Shown: positions 1 through 7,562, counted from the stretch's first letter. The stretch is DNA of 64,000 bases from Streptomyces griseoluteus (GCA_000717735.1 JOBE01000025.1:1-64000), one strand, 5' to 3'. Translations and numbers: made by a program. The notes: a model not told the origin generated them from the letters alone.

Positions 1-128
1 CCCGCCCCGACGCCTGAGGACCACCCCACGCCCGTGACCAGCGACCCTTGTCCAACCTCAACTACGAAACGGACAAGAGCTCACGTTCCGCACTCTGAGG
101 GTTGGGGCCTTTCCCTTCCCCCAGGGTG

Positions 129-158
129 TTGCAAAGCAGTGCAGTTGTGGTCCATAAT
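129..158 (+). promoter_or_regulatory. Promoter of cassette A (TTGCAA-18-CATAAT)
   Basis: A -35 element TTGCAA (129-134) and -10 element CATAAT (153-158) are separated by 18 bp. The same promoter, with the same spacing and a similar downstream leader, lies in opposite orientation at 1909-1938 upstream of the paralogous gene. A TGCA-N6-TGCA inverted repeat (130-143) overlaps the -35 and is a candidate operator. Conservation between the two copies is the main support; no transcript data are available. Confidence 0.7.
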
Positions 159-237
159 AGAGACACGAGGGGGCGAGAGGGGCCGCAAACCCCTAACCAC
201 CTCGAACCAGCACAACTCAACAGAGAGTGAGGACAAC

Positions 238-618
238 ATGTCCGACGAGATCGAGCGCAACAGCGCGGCGCTGATCGGAGCCCTCATCGAGGTCTACGAG
301 ACGCTCCGACTGATCTGCACCGGCCTCCCGATCCCGATCACCCTGCCCCGGCAGGTGACCGAGTTCGACGGCGCCACCACCATCCAGGCGGTGTCCCGAC
401 TGGTGGAGATCATCGAGGACCAGCCGATCAAGGAGTTCGAGAAGGCCATGATCTGGGGGGCGTCCCTCCAGTGGCTCTCGGCCAACAAGCTGATCAGCCG
501 GTACCTGAACTACAGCGCCGATGCGGTGTCCCGGATGGAGATCGAACTCCTCATCCAGCACGCGGGCGACGCGCTCATCACCTACCTCGACGGCGAGGAA
601 GAGACCGACACCCCGTAA
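238..618 (+). CDS. Prophage hypothetical protein, cassette A paralogue
   Basis: The 126-residue protein is acidic and helical with no recognised domain. It is a paralogue of the convergent gene at 1461-1832: both begin MSD, share an R-C-x2-LP-x-PI-x-LP segment near residues 30-40, an LSWL/LQWL-type helix followed by a K-L-x-SR-x-L motif around residues 80-85, and an E-I-E-L-(L/I) C-terminal helix. The ATG at 238 is chosen because this alignment starts there, although the frame is open further upstream. A promoter 80 bp upstream and a terminator 8 bp after the stop make it a monocistronic cassette. Function unknown; expression as an independent unit suggests a regulatory or lysogenic role (inference). 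Confidence 0.72.
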   Translation: MSDEIERNSAALIGALIEVYETLRLICTGLPIPITLPRQVTEFDGATTIQAVSRLVEIIEDQPIKEFEKAMIWGASLQWLSANKLISRYLNYSADAVSRMEIELLIQHAGDALITYLDGEEETDTP

Positions 619-625
619 CCACCAG

Positions 626-650
626 GCCCCCCGGCAGCCAGCCGGGGGGC
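626..650 (+). terminator. Terminator of cassette A
   Basis: A perfect 10-bp stem (626-635 with 641-650) encloses the loop AGCCA. The same stem and loop occur in inverted orientation at 1429-1453 after the paralogous gene, so the terminator was duplicated together with the gene. Confidence 0.75.
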
Positions 651-775
651 GCCCCTCACTCTCACCCCGGACAGCAAAACGACCGGTAGGGCCGGGCCGA
701 AGCCCACAGGCGCGAACGCCCGTCGCAAAACCCCACCGGTCGCCAACCAGCCTCAACAGGGAGACCGACACCATC

Positions 776-1180
776 ATGGTAGCCACCCGGCCCGAGGGAG
801 AGACCCTCCGGGAGATCGCGGCCCGCTACGGCCGCGCCGAGACGACCGTACGGAACCAGTGGGCGCGCCACCCCGACTGGCCCGAGCCGCTCGGCAAGCG
901 CGGCCACGCGTACGTGTACGCGTCGGCTGCCGTAGACGCCGCCGTGACGGCGCACTTCGCCCGGCCCTCGATCGAGCTGGAGCCGCGCCGCCTGTACTCC
1001 GCCGCCGAGATCGAGGCCGCCACAGGGATCAGTGCGGGAACGATCCGTGCGGAGAGGTCGAAGGGGCGGTGGCCGGCCCCGGACGGCCGGCGGGGCGCCG
1101 CGAACGTGTGGCTGGGTGCGACGGTGACGGCGGCGATGGAGGGGCGGCAGGCGTACCGGCGACGCGGAGCCGCCGGGTAG
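776..1180 (+). CDS. Tandem winged-HTH / excisionase-like DNA-binding protein
   Basis: This 134-residue protein consists of two similar winged-helix units. Unit 1 (about residues 8-58) has a REIAARYGRAETTVRNQW helix-turn-helix followed by W-P-E-P-x-G-K-R-G and a helix. Unit 2 (about 72-125) repeats the pattern with AEIEAATGISAGTIRAER, W-P-A-P-D-G-R-R-G and a helix. The aromatic-Pro, Gly-Arg-Gly wing resembles MerR/Xis-type excisionase folds. The ATG at 776 follows AGGGAGA. It sits between the two convergent cassettes in the phage regulatory region. A recombination directionality factor or small transcription regulator is plausible; which one cannot be decided from sequence. Confidence 0.65.
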   Translation: MVATRPEGETLREIAARYGRAETTVRNQWARHPDWPEPLGKRGHAYVYASAAVDAAVTAHFARPSIELEPRRLYSAAEIEAATGISAGTIRAERSKGRWPAPDGRRGAANVWLGATVTAAMEGRQAYRRRGAAG

Positions 1181-1184
1181 GCGC

Positions 1185-1403
1185 GCCCGGGGCGAAGCCC
1201 GGGGGTGCCGCGCGCGAAGCGCGCTCCTTCTGCCCCGCAGGGGCGGGCCCGGCGCGAAGCGCCTTGTGGGGCCCGGCGCGAAGCGCCACGCCCGTCAGGG
1301 CGGGTTGTTCGGCCCGTGCCCGAAGGGCACTTCAGGGGCCGCTTTCCTCAGCTTGGCCGCCCGTGGCCGTAGGTCACATGGGGGCGGCCCGGCCCGCAGG
1401 GCC
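1185..1403. repeat. Array of short hairpins with GNA-type loops (left array)
   Basis: Closely spaced perfect hairpins have loops GAA, GCA or GTCA closed by C-G. Stems/loops are: 1210-1224 (6 bp, GAA), 1232-1244 (5 bp, GCA), 1251-1263 and 1275-1287 (5 bp, GAA, identical GGCGC stems), 1289-1302 (5 bp, GTCA), 1316-1330 (6 bp, GAA) and 1391-1403 (5 bp, GCA). A weaker one lies at 1186-1205. The stems differ while the loop class is kept. The core GCGAAGC is a known very stable DNA mini-hairpin. No ORF explains this stretch; role unknown. Confidence 0.8.
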
Positions 1404-1426
1404 GTCCGTTCGCCGCGCGCACGGGA

Positions 1427-1455
1427 AAGCCCCCCGGCTGGCTGCCGGGGGGCTT
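1427..1455 (-). terminator. Terminator of cassette B
   Basis: A 12-bp stem (1427-1438 with 1444-1455, loop TGGCT on the + strand) lies 6 bp downstream of the minus-strand gene and ends in a short T run on that strand. It is the inverted counterpart of the hairpin at 626-650, with the same core stem and loop. Confidence 0.75.
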
Positions 1456-1460
1456 CTCGT

Positions 1461-1832
1461 CTACTTCTCTTCCACCAGGAGCGCCGCCGCGTTGGCGAGC
1501 GACTCAGCAGCCTTCACGAGGATCAACTCGATCTCCGGCTTGGCCGTCCTGTCGTCCGGGCGGTCCAGGAACCGGGAGAACAGCTTTCCCGCTGCGAGCC
1601 AGCTGAGGGCGGCGGTGAAGACCTCCGTCTTCAGGTCCTCGGGGGCGGGCTGCTCCTCCAGAAGGTCCGTCAGCCGGGTGACCGCCGGGATCAACTCCGT
1701 GGAGTCGAGGAGCGGGCCGCTCGGCAGGGCGATCGGGAGGGGGAGCCGGGCACAGACCCGGACGAGGATGACGTAGGTGGCGATCAAGGCGGACCCGACC
1801 GAGTTGACGTCCTCGTCGTGTTTGTCGGACAT
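1461..1832 (-). CDS. Prophage hypothetical protein, cassette B paralogue
   Basis: The 123-residue protein is a diverged paralogue of the 238-618 product: shared N-terminal MSD, the VCARLPLPIALP segment matching ICTGLPIPITLP, a central RLTDLLEEQP matching RLVEIIEDQP, and a C-terminal EIELI helix. The start at 1832 is set by that alignment and by a conserved leader carrying AACTCAACAGAGAG just upstream in both copies. Gene, promoter and terminator form a unit convergent with cassette A. No known domain; function unknown. Two separately promoted copies in one phage suggest related but different binding or regulatory specificities (inference). Confidence 0.72.
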   Translation of the reverse strand: MSDKHDEDVNSVGSALIATYVILVRVCARLPLPIALPSGPLLDSTELIPAVTRLTDLLEEQPAPEDLKTEVFTAALSWLAAGKLFSRFLDRPDDRTAKPEIELILVKAAESLANAAALLVEEK

Positions 1833-1908
1833 GATGTCCTCTCTCTGTTGAGTTTTGCTGGTTTGCGAGGTCTTGGGGTTTGCGGCCCCTTGCTGCCCTC
1901 GTGTCTCT

Positions 1909-1938
1909 ATTATGAGCCATTGCTGCACTGTTTTGCAA
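1909..1938 (-). promoter_or_regulatory. Promoter of cassette B (TTGCAA-18-CATAAT)
   Basis: Read on the minus strand, TTGCAA (1938-1933) and CATAAT (1914-1909) are 18 bp apart, exactly as in cassette A. TGCA-N6-TGCA (1924-1937) overlaps the -35. The leader between -10 and the ATG is also similar in sequence to that of cassette A. Confidence 0.7.
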
Positions 1939-2018
1939 CACCAAAGGGTGTCAACTCAGGCCACATCGCAGCGATTTCCGGCCTGGAAGGCGGGGGCCGG
2001 TGGGATGGAAGGCGGGTT

Positions 2019-2188
2019 GAAGGGCCCGGTGCGCGCCGAAGGCGCAGGGCCCTTCACTCCTGGCCGGTGCGCGCCGAAGGCGCAGGCCAGGAGCGGTCCG
2101 CGCTTGCGCGGACTGAGTCCCGGTGAACGCGCCGAAGGCGCCCGGGACTCACCCGCAGGGCCCGCCAGGGCCCGGAGGGCGACCCTCC
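2019..2188. repeat. Compound hairpins built on a GCGCC-GAA-GGCGC module (right array)
   Basis: Three compound hairpins each carry the inner module GCGCCGAAGGCGC (2033-2045, 2071-2083, 2129-2141) inside a different outer palindrome: 2019-2027 with 2047-2055, 2059-2065 with 2085-2091, and 2115-2123 with 2142-2150. The first two also share GGTGC before and A after the module. Further perfect stems are 2096-2113 (8 bp, TT loop), 2158-2173 and 2174-2188. The modular build suggests the inner hairpin is a repeat placed inside pre-existing palindromes. No coding sequence is visible here. Confidence 0.8.
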
Positions 2189-2266
2189 CGCACCATCCCA
2201 CCGGCCCCCGCCCCCCAGAAAGCTGCTCCCACCCCGTAGGCGCGCCCCGCAATTCCTGGCGCGCCC

Positions 2267-2824
2267 CTACGCTTCCGAGGCACGAACAGCCTCGACGCCT
2301 TCCTCCGGAGCGCTCTCCAGCTTGCCGTCGACACCAAGGCGCCACCGCTGCCCATCCTCGTCAGAGAAGAGCACACACACCGTCCCCTCCACTCCCTCTT
2401 CGGGAGCCGCGAAGGCATAGGTACGTCCCGCGCCGATCACGTCCACCGGCATGTCGTACTCACCTGACAGCAGCTCATGGTCACCGATGCCAGCCGGGAC
2501 CACCTCATGACCCTTGACCGACTCCCGCTCACCGAACATCGCGGTCACGTCCGTGATCGGCGCATCACTGGCGTTGAGGACCCGCACCATCCCGCCGAAC
2601 CAGGACGCGGATATCTGTCGCGCGTGCGCCACTCTCCGCTCCTCCGCCTGCGCGCGAAGGGCCTGACGCTCGAGGGCCAGATTCGCGGACTGCTCACGGA
2701 TGAACTCGCGCTGCTCGTCGATCTGCTGTCGCTGGCTCTTCAACATGCCGCGCGTGTAGTAGGCGGCGGCCGCCGCGAAGGCTCCGGCAACCCAAGTCGG
2801 GGCGTCCCCCCAGTCGATGCTCAT
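2267..2824 (-). CDS. Membrane-anchored coiled-coil protein
   Basis: The 185-residue protein starts MSIDWGDAPTWVAG. Residues 9-24 form a short hydrophobic, Ala-rich helix, followed by a charged coiled coil (about 30-70, rich in Q/E/R/L) and a beta-rich C-terminal domain (about 75-170) with no recognised signature. The minus frame stays open far upstream, but that part is antisense to phage structural genes; the ATG at 2824 fits the hydrophobic N-terminus. It is transcribed opposite to the late genes, from near the left regulatory region. A lysogenically expressed inner-membrane protein is plausible; function unknown. Confidence 0.68.
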   Translation of the reverse strand: MSIDWGDAPTWVAGAFAAAAAYYTRGMLKSQRQQIDEQREFIREQSANLALERQALRAQAEERRVAHARQISASWFGGMVRVLNASDAPITDVTAMFGERESVKGHEVVPAGIGDHELLSGEYDMPVDVIGAGRTYAFAAPEEGVEGTVCVLFSDEDGQRWRLGVDGKLESAPEEGVEAVRASEA

Positions 2825-2953
2825 GGCCGGGAACCTAGTGCCCGCCGGTGACAAGCGGACGTCCGGAGCGAGCTTTATCAGATTCCGCACCGCAGGCCCC
2901 TGCCTGCGCGGTAGGTTCACCTGATCGCCACACCAGGACCACCGGAGCCCACC

Positions 2954-3619
2954 GTGACGCAGCCACCCCAGTACGGCCCCCCGCAGACCCCACCGCCCGG
3001 ATGGGGGCCCCCGCCCGGCCAGCCGTACCCCGGCGGCCCCGGCGGCCCGTACGGACCCCCGCCACCGAAGAAGGGCCTCGGCGTCGGTGCCATCATCGCC
3101 ATCATCTTCGGCGTCATCATCGCCGGCCTGATCCTCCTGGTCGTCCTCGCCGCCCTCCTCACCAACGGCGACGACAGCACGACCACGGACAAGCCGAAGG
3201 CCGGGCAGAAGACCAGCGCCCCTGGCAAGGCCGCGCCCCCCGCACCTTCGACCAAGGCGCCGGTCAAGCAGGAAGAGCCCGCCGCCGACACTCCGGTCAA
3301 GGTCACCGCGACGACGGTCACCTTCAAGCCGTCCGTCCTCCACGACGGCACCACCGCGTACACCAGCGTGAAGGTCACCGTCACCAACAACGGCGACGAG
3401 AAGATCAGCATCAACCCCCTGTACTTCTCCATCACCGACAACGCCGGCAGCAAGCACACGGCCGAACTCGGCATGGACAAGGACCAGATCGACACCGTCG
3501 ACCTCGCGCCGGGCGAGAACATCACCGGCGTCATCACCGGCGAGGGCACGTTCACCGCGGCCTACGTAACCTACGTCAACGGCCTGTTCGGTGATGGCGT
3601 GCGCGGCAACGTGAAGTAG
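2954..3619 (+). CDS. Pro-rich, single-TM protein with DUF4352-like domain
   Basis: The 221-residue product (GTG start) has a Pro/Gly/Tyr-rich cytoplasmic N-terminus (residues 1-38), one transmembrane helix (about 41-68, GVGAIIAIIFGVIIAGLILL), a Thr/Lys/Pro linker, and a C-terminal Ig-like beta domain (about 115-215) with the SVKVTVTNNGDEKI and L-x-PGENITGVI strands of DUF4352-type extracellular domains. It is divergent from the minus-strand membrane gene. Surface-exposed domains of this kind in prophages may alter superinfection or surface traits, but nothing here shows that directly. Confidence 0.72.
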   Translation: MTQPPQYGPPQTPPPGWGPPPGQPYPGGPGGPYGPPPPKKGLGVGAIIAIIFGVIIAGLILLVVLAALLTNGDDSTTTDKPKAGQKTSAPGKAAPPAPSTKAPVKQEEPAADTPVKVTATTVTFKPSVLHDGTTAYTSVKVTVTNNGDEKISINPLYFSITDNAGSKHTAELGMDKDQIDTVDLAPGENITGVITGEGTFTAAYVTYVNGLFGDGVRGNVK

Positions 3620-3634
3620 AGGTTCTGCACCTAG

Positions 3635-3663
3635 TTGCAAAACCCCTGAGTGTGCCCCATCAT
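3635..3663 (+). promoter_or_regulatory. Candidate promoter of the late structural operon
   Basis: TTGCAA (3635-3640) and CATCAT (3658-3663), 17 bp apart, resemble the two cassette promoters. A TGCA-N6-TGCA repeat (3626-3639) again overlaps the -35. It lies 16 bp after the DUF4352 gene and about 90 bp before the terminase genes. The match is weaker than in the cassettes. Confidence 0.45.
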
Positions 3664-3698
3664 GGGCGGCAGATCCGGCATGCCCGGAGACAAACGCC

Positions 3699-3729
3699 AG
3701 GCCCCGACCACCACCCTCGGTCGGGGCCT
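3699..3729 (+). terminator. Terminator-like hairpin in the late-operon leader
   Basis: A perfect 11-bp stem (3699-3709 with 3719-3729) with a 9-nt loop is followed by TTCCTC. It lies between the candidate late promoter and the terminase small-subunit gene, so it could terminate readthrough from upstream or act as an attenuator of the late operon. Confidence 0.6.
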
Positions 3730-3751
3730 TCCTCGTACCCGGAGGTGACCC

Positions 3752-4252
3752 GTGGGCCTGAAGAAGAACGACATCCCCGTCGGGGAAGCCGATGAGGAAG
3801 CCGTCCGCCAGCTCCACGCCGCCGGCCTGGGTCGCAACGAGATCGCCCGCCAGATCGTCCGCGGCCAGCGGACCGTGTCCGTCATCGCCGCCCGCCTCGG
3901 CCTCACCTTCGACGTCACCATGACCGAGGAGGCAACCCGGCACCGTGTTGCCCAGCTCGCCGAGAAGCGCGCGATCCTCGCGGACGCTCTCACCGACGAC
4001 GCCCTCCGTCTCTCCGCGCAGTGCTGGGAGCCCGCGACCGTCTACAACTTCGGCGGCAAGGACAACAAGTACGAGTACAAGGACGTCCCCGAACCGCCGG
4101 CCGCTGACAAGCGCGCCCTCATGGCCGCCGCGACCGCCGCCGCTGCGCAGTCGCTGCGCCTGGTCCCGCCGGAGACCGACACCCAGGGCCTGGCCGCCGT
4201 CGATGCCTGGCTCCGAGACGTGATGGGCGGTGGCCAGACGCCGACGGAGTAG
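3752..4252 (+). CDS. Terminase small subunit
   Basis: This 166-residue HTH protein binds phage DNA to start packaging. Residues 12-55 form a helix-turn-helix (DEEAVRQLHAAGLGRNEIAR with a following recognition helix). The middle, ending near LTDDALRLSAQCWEP, is helical, as in small terminases that assemble as rings. The GTG start lies 4 bases after a strong GGAGGTGA. The large subunit begins 20 bp downstream. Identification rests on the HTH plus position directly before the ATPase; sequence identity within this family is always low. Confidence 0.8.
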   Translation: MGLKKNDIPVGEADEEAVRQLHAAGLGRNEIARQIVRGQRTVSVIAARLGLTFDVTMTEEATRHRVAQLAEKRAILADALTDDALRLSAQCWEPATVYNFGGKDNKYEYKDVPEPPAADKRALMAAATAAAAQSLRLVPPETDTQGLAAVDAWLRDVMGGGQTPTE

Positions 4253-4271
4253 CCGACCGGGAGGAGGCGCC

Positions 4272-5564
4272 GTGTACAAAGCCCTTACCGGGAAGCAGCT
4301 TCGCTCGACGCAGCTGGCGGCAGCCCGCGGCAATCTCTGGGAGGGCGCGGTCCGGTCGTCCAAGACGATCTCGTCCATCTTCGTGTGGCTCAGGTACGTC
4401 CGCACTGGGCCTGCCGGGCCCCTGCTGATGGTCGGCAAGACCGAGCGCACCCTGAAGCGCAACATCATCGACCCGATCATCGAGATGGTCGGCACGCGCC
4501 GCTGCGTTTACAAGTCCGGTGTGGGTGAGCTGATTCTCTTCGGCCGCACGATCTACGTGGCCGGCGCGAACGACGAGCGGGCCGCCGAGAAGATCAAGGG
4601 CCTCACGCTCGCGGGGGCGTACCTCGACGAGGTCACCACCTTCCCCGAGTCGTTCTTCGCAATGCTCGGTACCCGCCTGTCGGTGCCCGGCGCCCAGTGG
4701 TTCGGGACGACGAACCCTGAGGGGCCGAATCACTGGCTCCTGAAGAAGTACCTCAGCCGCGCCCGCATGCACCTGCGGCGGGACGGCATGCTCGTCGAGT
4801 CCCAGGACCCGGCAGCGATCGACCTGCACCGCTTCAGCTTCAGCCTGGAGGACAACCCATACCTTCCGCCGGCCTACGTCGACGCGTTGAAGCTGGAATA
4901 CACGGGCCTGTTCTACCGGCGGTACATCCTCGGCGAGTGGTGTCTGGCTGAGGGCGTCGTCTACGACATGTTCGACGAGAAGCGGCACGTCGTCGACCTC
5001 ATCCCCGAGATCTCCCACTGGATGTGCGTCGGCCTGGACTACGGCACGATCAACCCGTTCTCGGCCCTGCTCATCGGCGCCGGTGCGGACAGCCGGTTGT
5101 ACGTGGCGTCCGAGTACCGGCATGACTCCCGGCTCGCGCGCCGCCAGCTGACGGACGCCGAGTACAGCGAGAACCTGCGTGGCTGGCTGGCCTCGTACGA
5201 GCACCGCGGCGTGAAGGGTGTGACCCCGCAGTGGGTGTTCGTCGACCCATCGGCGGCATCGTTCATGAACCAGCTGTGGTCCGACGGCGTCCCGGGCGTC
5301 GCGAAGGCGGACAACACGGTGAAGGACGGCATCCGCAGCGTGAGCGTGGCGCTTGGGCAGAACGTCCTGTCCATCCACCGCTCGTGCAAGGGCCTGCTGG
5401 CCGAGCTGCCGTCGTACGCGTGGGACGAGAAGGCCGCGCTGAAGGGCGAGGACGCGCCCCTGAAGATCGACGACCACAGCGTGGACGCCCTCAGGTACGG
5501 GCTTCACACCACGGCGCACCAGTGGCGCCACCTGATCCGCACGAAGCTGGAGGTGGCCGCGTGA
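4272..5564 (+). CDS. Terminase large subunit (packaging ATPase/nuclease)
   Basis: The 430-residue motor ATPase packages DNA into proheads. Walker A is GAVRSSKT (residues 25-32), and Walker B is LAGAYLDE (113-120) followed by the coupling TTFPES. The C-terminal RNase-H-like nuclease has its Asp residues in CVGLDYGTINP (about 250), in the VDPSA segment and in DDHSVDALRYG near the end. This is the Terminase_3/PBSX-type layout. The GTG at 4272 is preferred over an upstream in-frame start because GAGGAGG lies just before it. The stop overlaps the next start (GTGA), indicating translational coupling. Confidence 0.95.
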   Translation: MYKALTGKQLRSTQLAAARGNLWEGAVRSSKTISSIFVWLRYVRTGPAGPLLMVGKTERTLKRNIIDPIIEMVGTRRCVYKSGVGELILFGRTIYVAGANDERAAEKIKGLTLAGAYLDEVTTFPESFFAMLGTRLSVPGAQWFGTTNPEGPNHWLLKKYLSRARMHLRRDGMLVESQDPAAIDLHRFSFSLEDNPYLPPAYVDALKLEYTGLFYRRYILGEWCLAEGVVYDMFDEKRHVVDLIPEISHWMCVGLDYGTINPFSALLIGAGADSRLYVASEYRHDSRLARRQLTDAEYSENLRGWLASYEHRGVKGVTPQWVFVDPSAASFMNQLWSDGVPGVAKADNTVKDGIRSVSVALGQNVLSIHRSCKGLLAELPSYAWDEKAALKGEDAPLKIDDHSVDALRYGLHTTAHQWRHLIRTKLEVAA

Positions 5565-5812
5565 TCCGCAACGCGCGCATCGAACTCAGCGCCGCCGGCC
5601 TCAGCTCCATCACGGTCGACGGCCTGCCGCTCAAGGGCGTCCGCGCCCTGTCGCTCGACGCCGACATGGACGAACGGCCGGTCCTGAGGCTGGAACTGGC
5701 AGTGCACGACATCAGCACCCTCGCTGAGACCCTCATCCACATCCCCGACGGCACGGCCGCCACGCTGGTCGCGCTCGGCTGGACCCCGCCGCCTGCGCAG
5801 GAGGTCAGCTGA
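5561..5812 (+). CDS. Small prophage protein between terminase and portal
   Basis: An 83-residue protein, GTG start overlapping the terminase stop by 4 bases. It is beta-rich (IELSAAGLSSITVDGLPL, then ALSLDADMDERPVLRLEL) and ends with an IHIPDGTA strand. No catalytic motif is visible. Its stop overlaps the next ATG. Small genes of this kind are common at this position in Streptomyces siphoviruses; function unknown. Confidence 0.75.
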   Translation: MIRNARIELSAAGLSSITVDGLPLKGVRALSLDADMDERPVLRLELAVHDISTLAETLIHIPDGTAATLVALGWTPPPAQEVS

Positions 5813-6024
5813 TGGCCCTTGCCGAGTTCACCCTCCCCGTGTTCATGCGCGTGGGCGGGACCCCCGAGGTACAGATCGGCGAGATCACCGTGGCGCTGCG
5901 CGAGGGCGTGCTCGAACTGACCACCCTCCGGAGCGAGATCGCTGTGTTCTACCGCGAGGCCGCCGCCGCGTTCGAGCGCCCGCTCCCCGACGACGCTGAG
6001 GAGGTGCCCGATGCCGCTGCCTGA
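5812..6024 (+). CDS. Small prophage protein upstream of portal
   Basis: A 70-residue protein with an ATG overlapping the preceding stop (ATGA). Its N-terminal half has beta strands (EFTLPVFMRVGG, VQIGEITVAL), and it ends in an acidic helix. Its last 14 bases overlap the portal start. It belongs to the coupled terminase-portal gene string; function unknown. Confidence 0.72.
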   Translation: MALAEFTLPVFMRVGGTPEVQIGEITVALREGVLELTTLRSEIAVFYREAAAAFERPLPDDAEEVPDAAA

Positions 6025-7528
6025 GAAGGGTGCAGCGTGGCCGCCGATCAGCCCGATCATTGCCTCTGACATGGAGGACTGGTCCGCCTGGTACGCCGCC
6101 AGCCCGGACCGCCTCACCTACCGATACCGCCGACGCATCGAACGCCAGCACGGCCAACCTGAGAACCGGCCGAGCCAGTACCGTGGCGGCATTGTCGGCG
6201 CCGTCTCCCGCTTCTTCTGGGGCGAGCCGACCCCGCTCGGCGAGAAACGGGCGAACCTTCATATGCCGCTCGCCCGCGACATTGCCCGTACGAGCGCCGA
6301 CCTGTTGTTCTCCGAGCCACCGACCCTGGTCACGGAGAACACTGCCACGATGCAGCGCCTGGAGGACATGCTCCACAAGGAGGGCCTCCTCAGGACGCTC
6401 ATCGCGCAGGCCGAGATGACCGCGGCCCTCGGCGGCGGCTACCTGCGTGCCATGTGGGACCTGAAGATGAGTCCCCGCCCGTGGGCCACCGTCGTACGGG
6501 CCGACGGCGCCGCGCCGCGCTTCTTCGGAGACAGGCTGCGCGAGGTCACGTTCTGGAAGGTCATCGCGGTCGACGGGCAGACGGTCGTCCGGCACCTGGA
6601 GCACCACGAGCCGGCGACCATCCTCCACGCGGTGTACGAGGGCACGGAGGACAACCTCGGCACGCCTGTCGACTTGAACGCCTACCCCGACACCCGGGGC
6701 CTTCAGCCGGCCATCAGCCTGCCGATGCTGAAGGGCCGCCTCGCCTGCGTCTACGTCCCGAACACGATGACTGCCCCGGACTGGCACGACGTGCCGGGCT
6801 CGGCCGGGCTCGGCACATCCGACTTCCAGGGAGCGGAGACGTTCCTCAGCGGCATCGACGAGACGTACACGAGCTGGATGCGGGACGTCCGTCTTGCGAA
6901 GAGCCGCATCATCGTCCCTGCCGGCTACCTCCAGTCGAACGGGGTCGGCGAGGGCGTGTCGTGGCAGGACCGCGAGGTCTTCGCCCCGATGAACATCCCG
7001 CCGACCGAACAGGGCCAGGGCATCACCCTGAACCAGTTCAAGATCCGGCACGCCGAGCACCGAGCGACGATCGAGGATCTCGTGTCCCGCTGCATCCGGA
7101 ACGCCGGCTACTCGGGCGGCACGTTCGGGGACGACGACGGCGGTGGCCTGCGGACCGCGACCGAGGTACGGGCGGACACGGCGCGCAGCATGGCCACGCG
7201 GGCCCGGAAGTCCGAGCTGGAGGCCGTCTCGGTCTCTGAGTTCGTCGAGACGCTGCTCATCCTGGAGAACTCGAACCTCTTCCCCCACACCGGAACCGTC
7301 GAGGTCGAGCGGCCCGAGGTGCGGTTCGCGGACTCCATCCAGGACGACGTGAAGACGCTGGCCGAGTCGGCGGATCTGCTGCGTCGCGCCGAGGCAGCGT
7401 CAACGGAGGCCCTGGTGGCGCTGGTCAACCCGGGGATGCCGCTGGAGGAACAGAAGAAGGAGGTTGCCCGGGTCAAGGCCGAGTCCGGCCGTGACACGGC
7501 CGACCCGACGGAGACCGGCGCCGAGTGA
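6011..7528 (+). CDS. Portal protein (SPP1 gp6-like)
   Basis: The 505-residue portal forms the dodecameric DNA channel at the prohead vertex. The N-terminal part includes an ADLLFSEPP segment typical of SPP1-type portals, a mixed clip region, the conserved TATEVRADTARSM helix (about residues 380-392) and an acidic C-terminal tail. Length matches the family. Its position after terminase and before the minor capsid gene fits. The start overlaps the preceding gene by 14 bases. Confidence 0.92.
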   Translation: MPLPEKGAAWPPISPIIASDMEDWSAWYAASPDRLTYRYRRRIERQHGQPENRPSQYRGGIVGAVSRFFWGEPTPLGEKRANLHMPLARDIARTSADLLFSEPPTLVTENTATMQRLEDMLHKEGLLRTLIAQAEMTAALGGGYLRAMWDLKMSPRPWATVVRADGAAPRFFGDRLREVTFWKVIAVDGQTVVRHLEHHEPATILHAVYEGTEDNLGTPVDLNAYPDTRGLQPAISLPMLKGRLACVYVPNTMTAPDWHDVPGSAGLGTSDFQGAETFLSGIDETYTSWMRDVRLAKSRIIVPAGYLQSNGVGEGVSWQDREVFAPMNIPPTEQGQGITLNQFKIRHAEHRATIEDLVSRCIRNAGYSGGTFGDDDGGGLRTATEVRADTARSMATRARKSELEAVSVSEFVETLLILENSNLFPHTGTVEVERPEVRFADSIQDDVKTLAESADLLRRAEAASTEALVALVNPGMPLEEQKKEVARVKAESGRDTADPTETGAE

Positions 7529-7562
7529 CCCGGCCCCGCCGAGGGAGATGAGGAGGGGTCCG

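Noticed and set aside
1185..2188. Rolling-circle replication origin from the hairpin arrays
   Set aside because: No Rep protein or nick-site pattern is present in the window, so I do not claim an origin.
2825..4495. The upstream part of a 742-codon minus-strand frame
   Set aside because: Only its last 185 codons look like a protein; the rest is antisense to the DUF4352 gene and terminase genes.
4119..5531. A 470-codon minus-strand open frame across the terminase region
   Set aside because: It is antisense to the large terminase, rich in Arg/His/Gly/Val as expected of GC-driven shadow frames, and has no recognisable domain.
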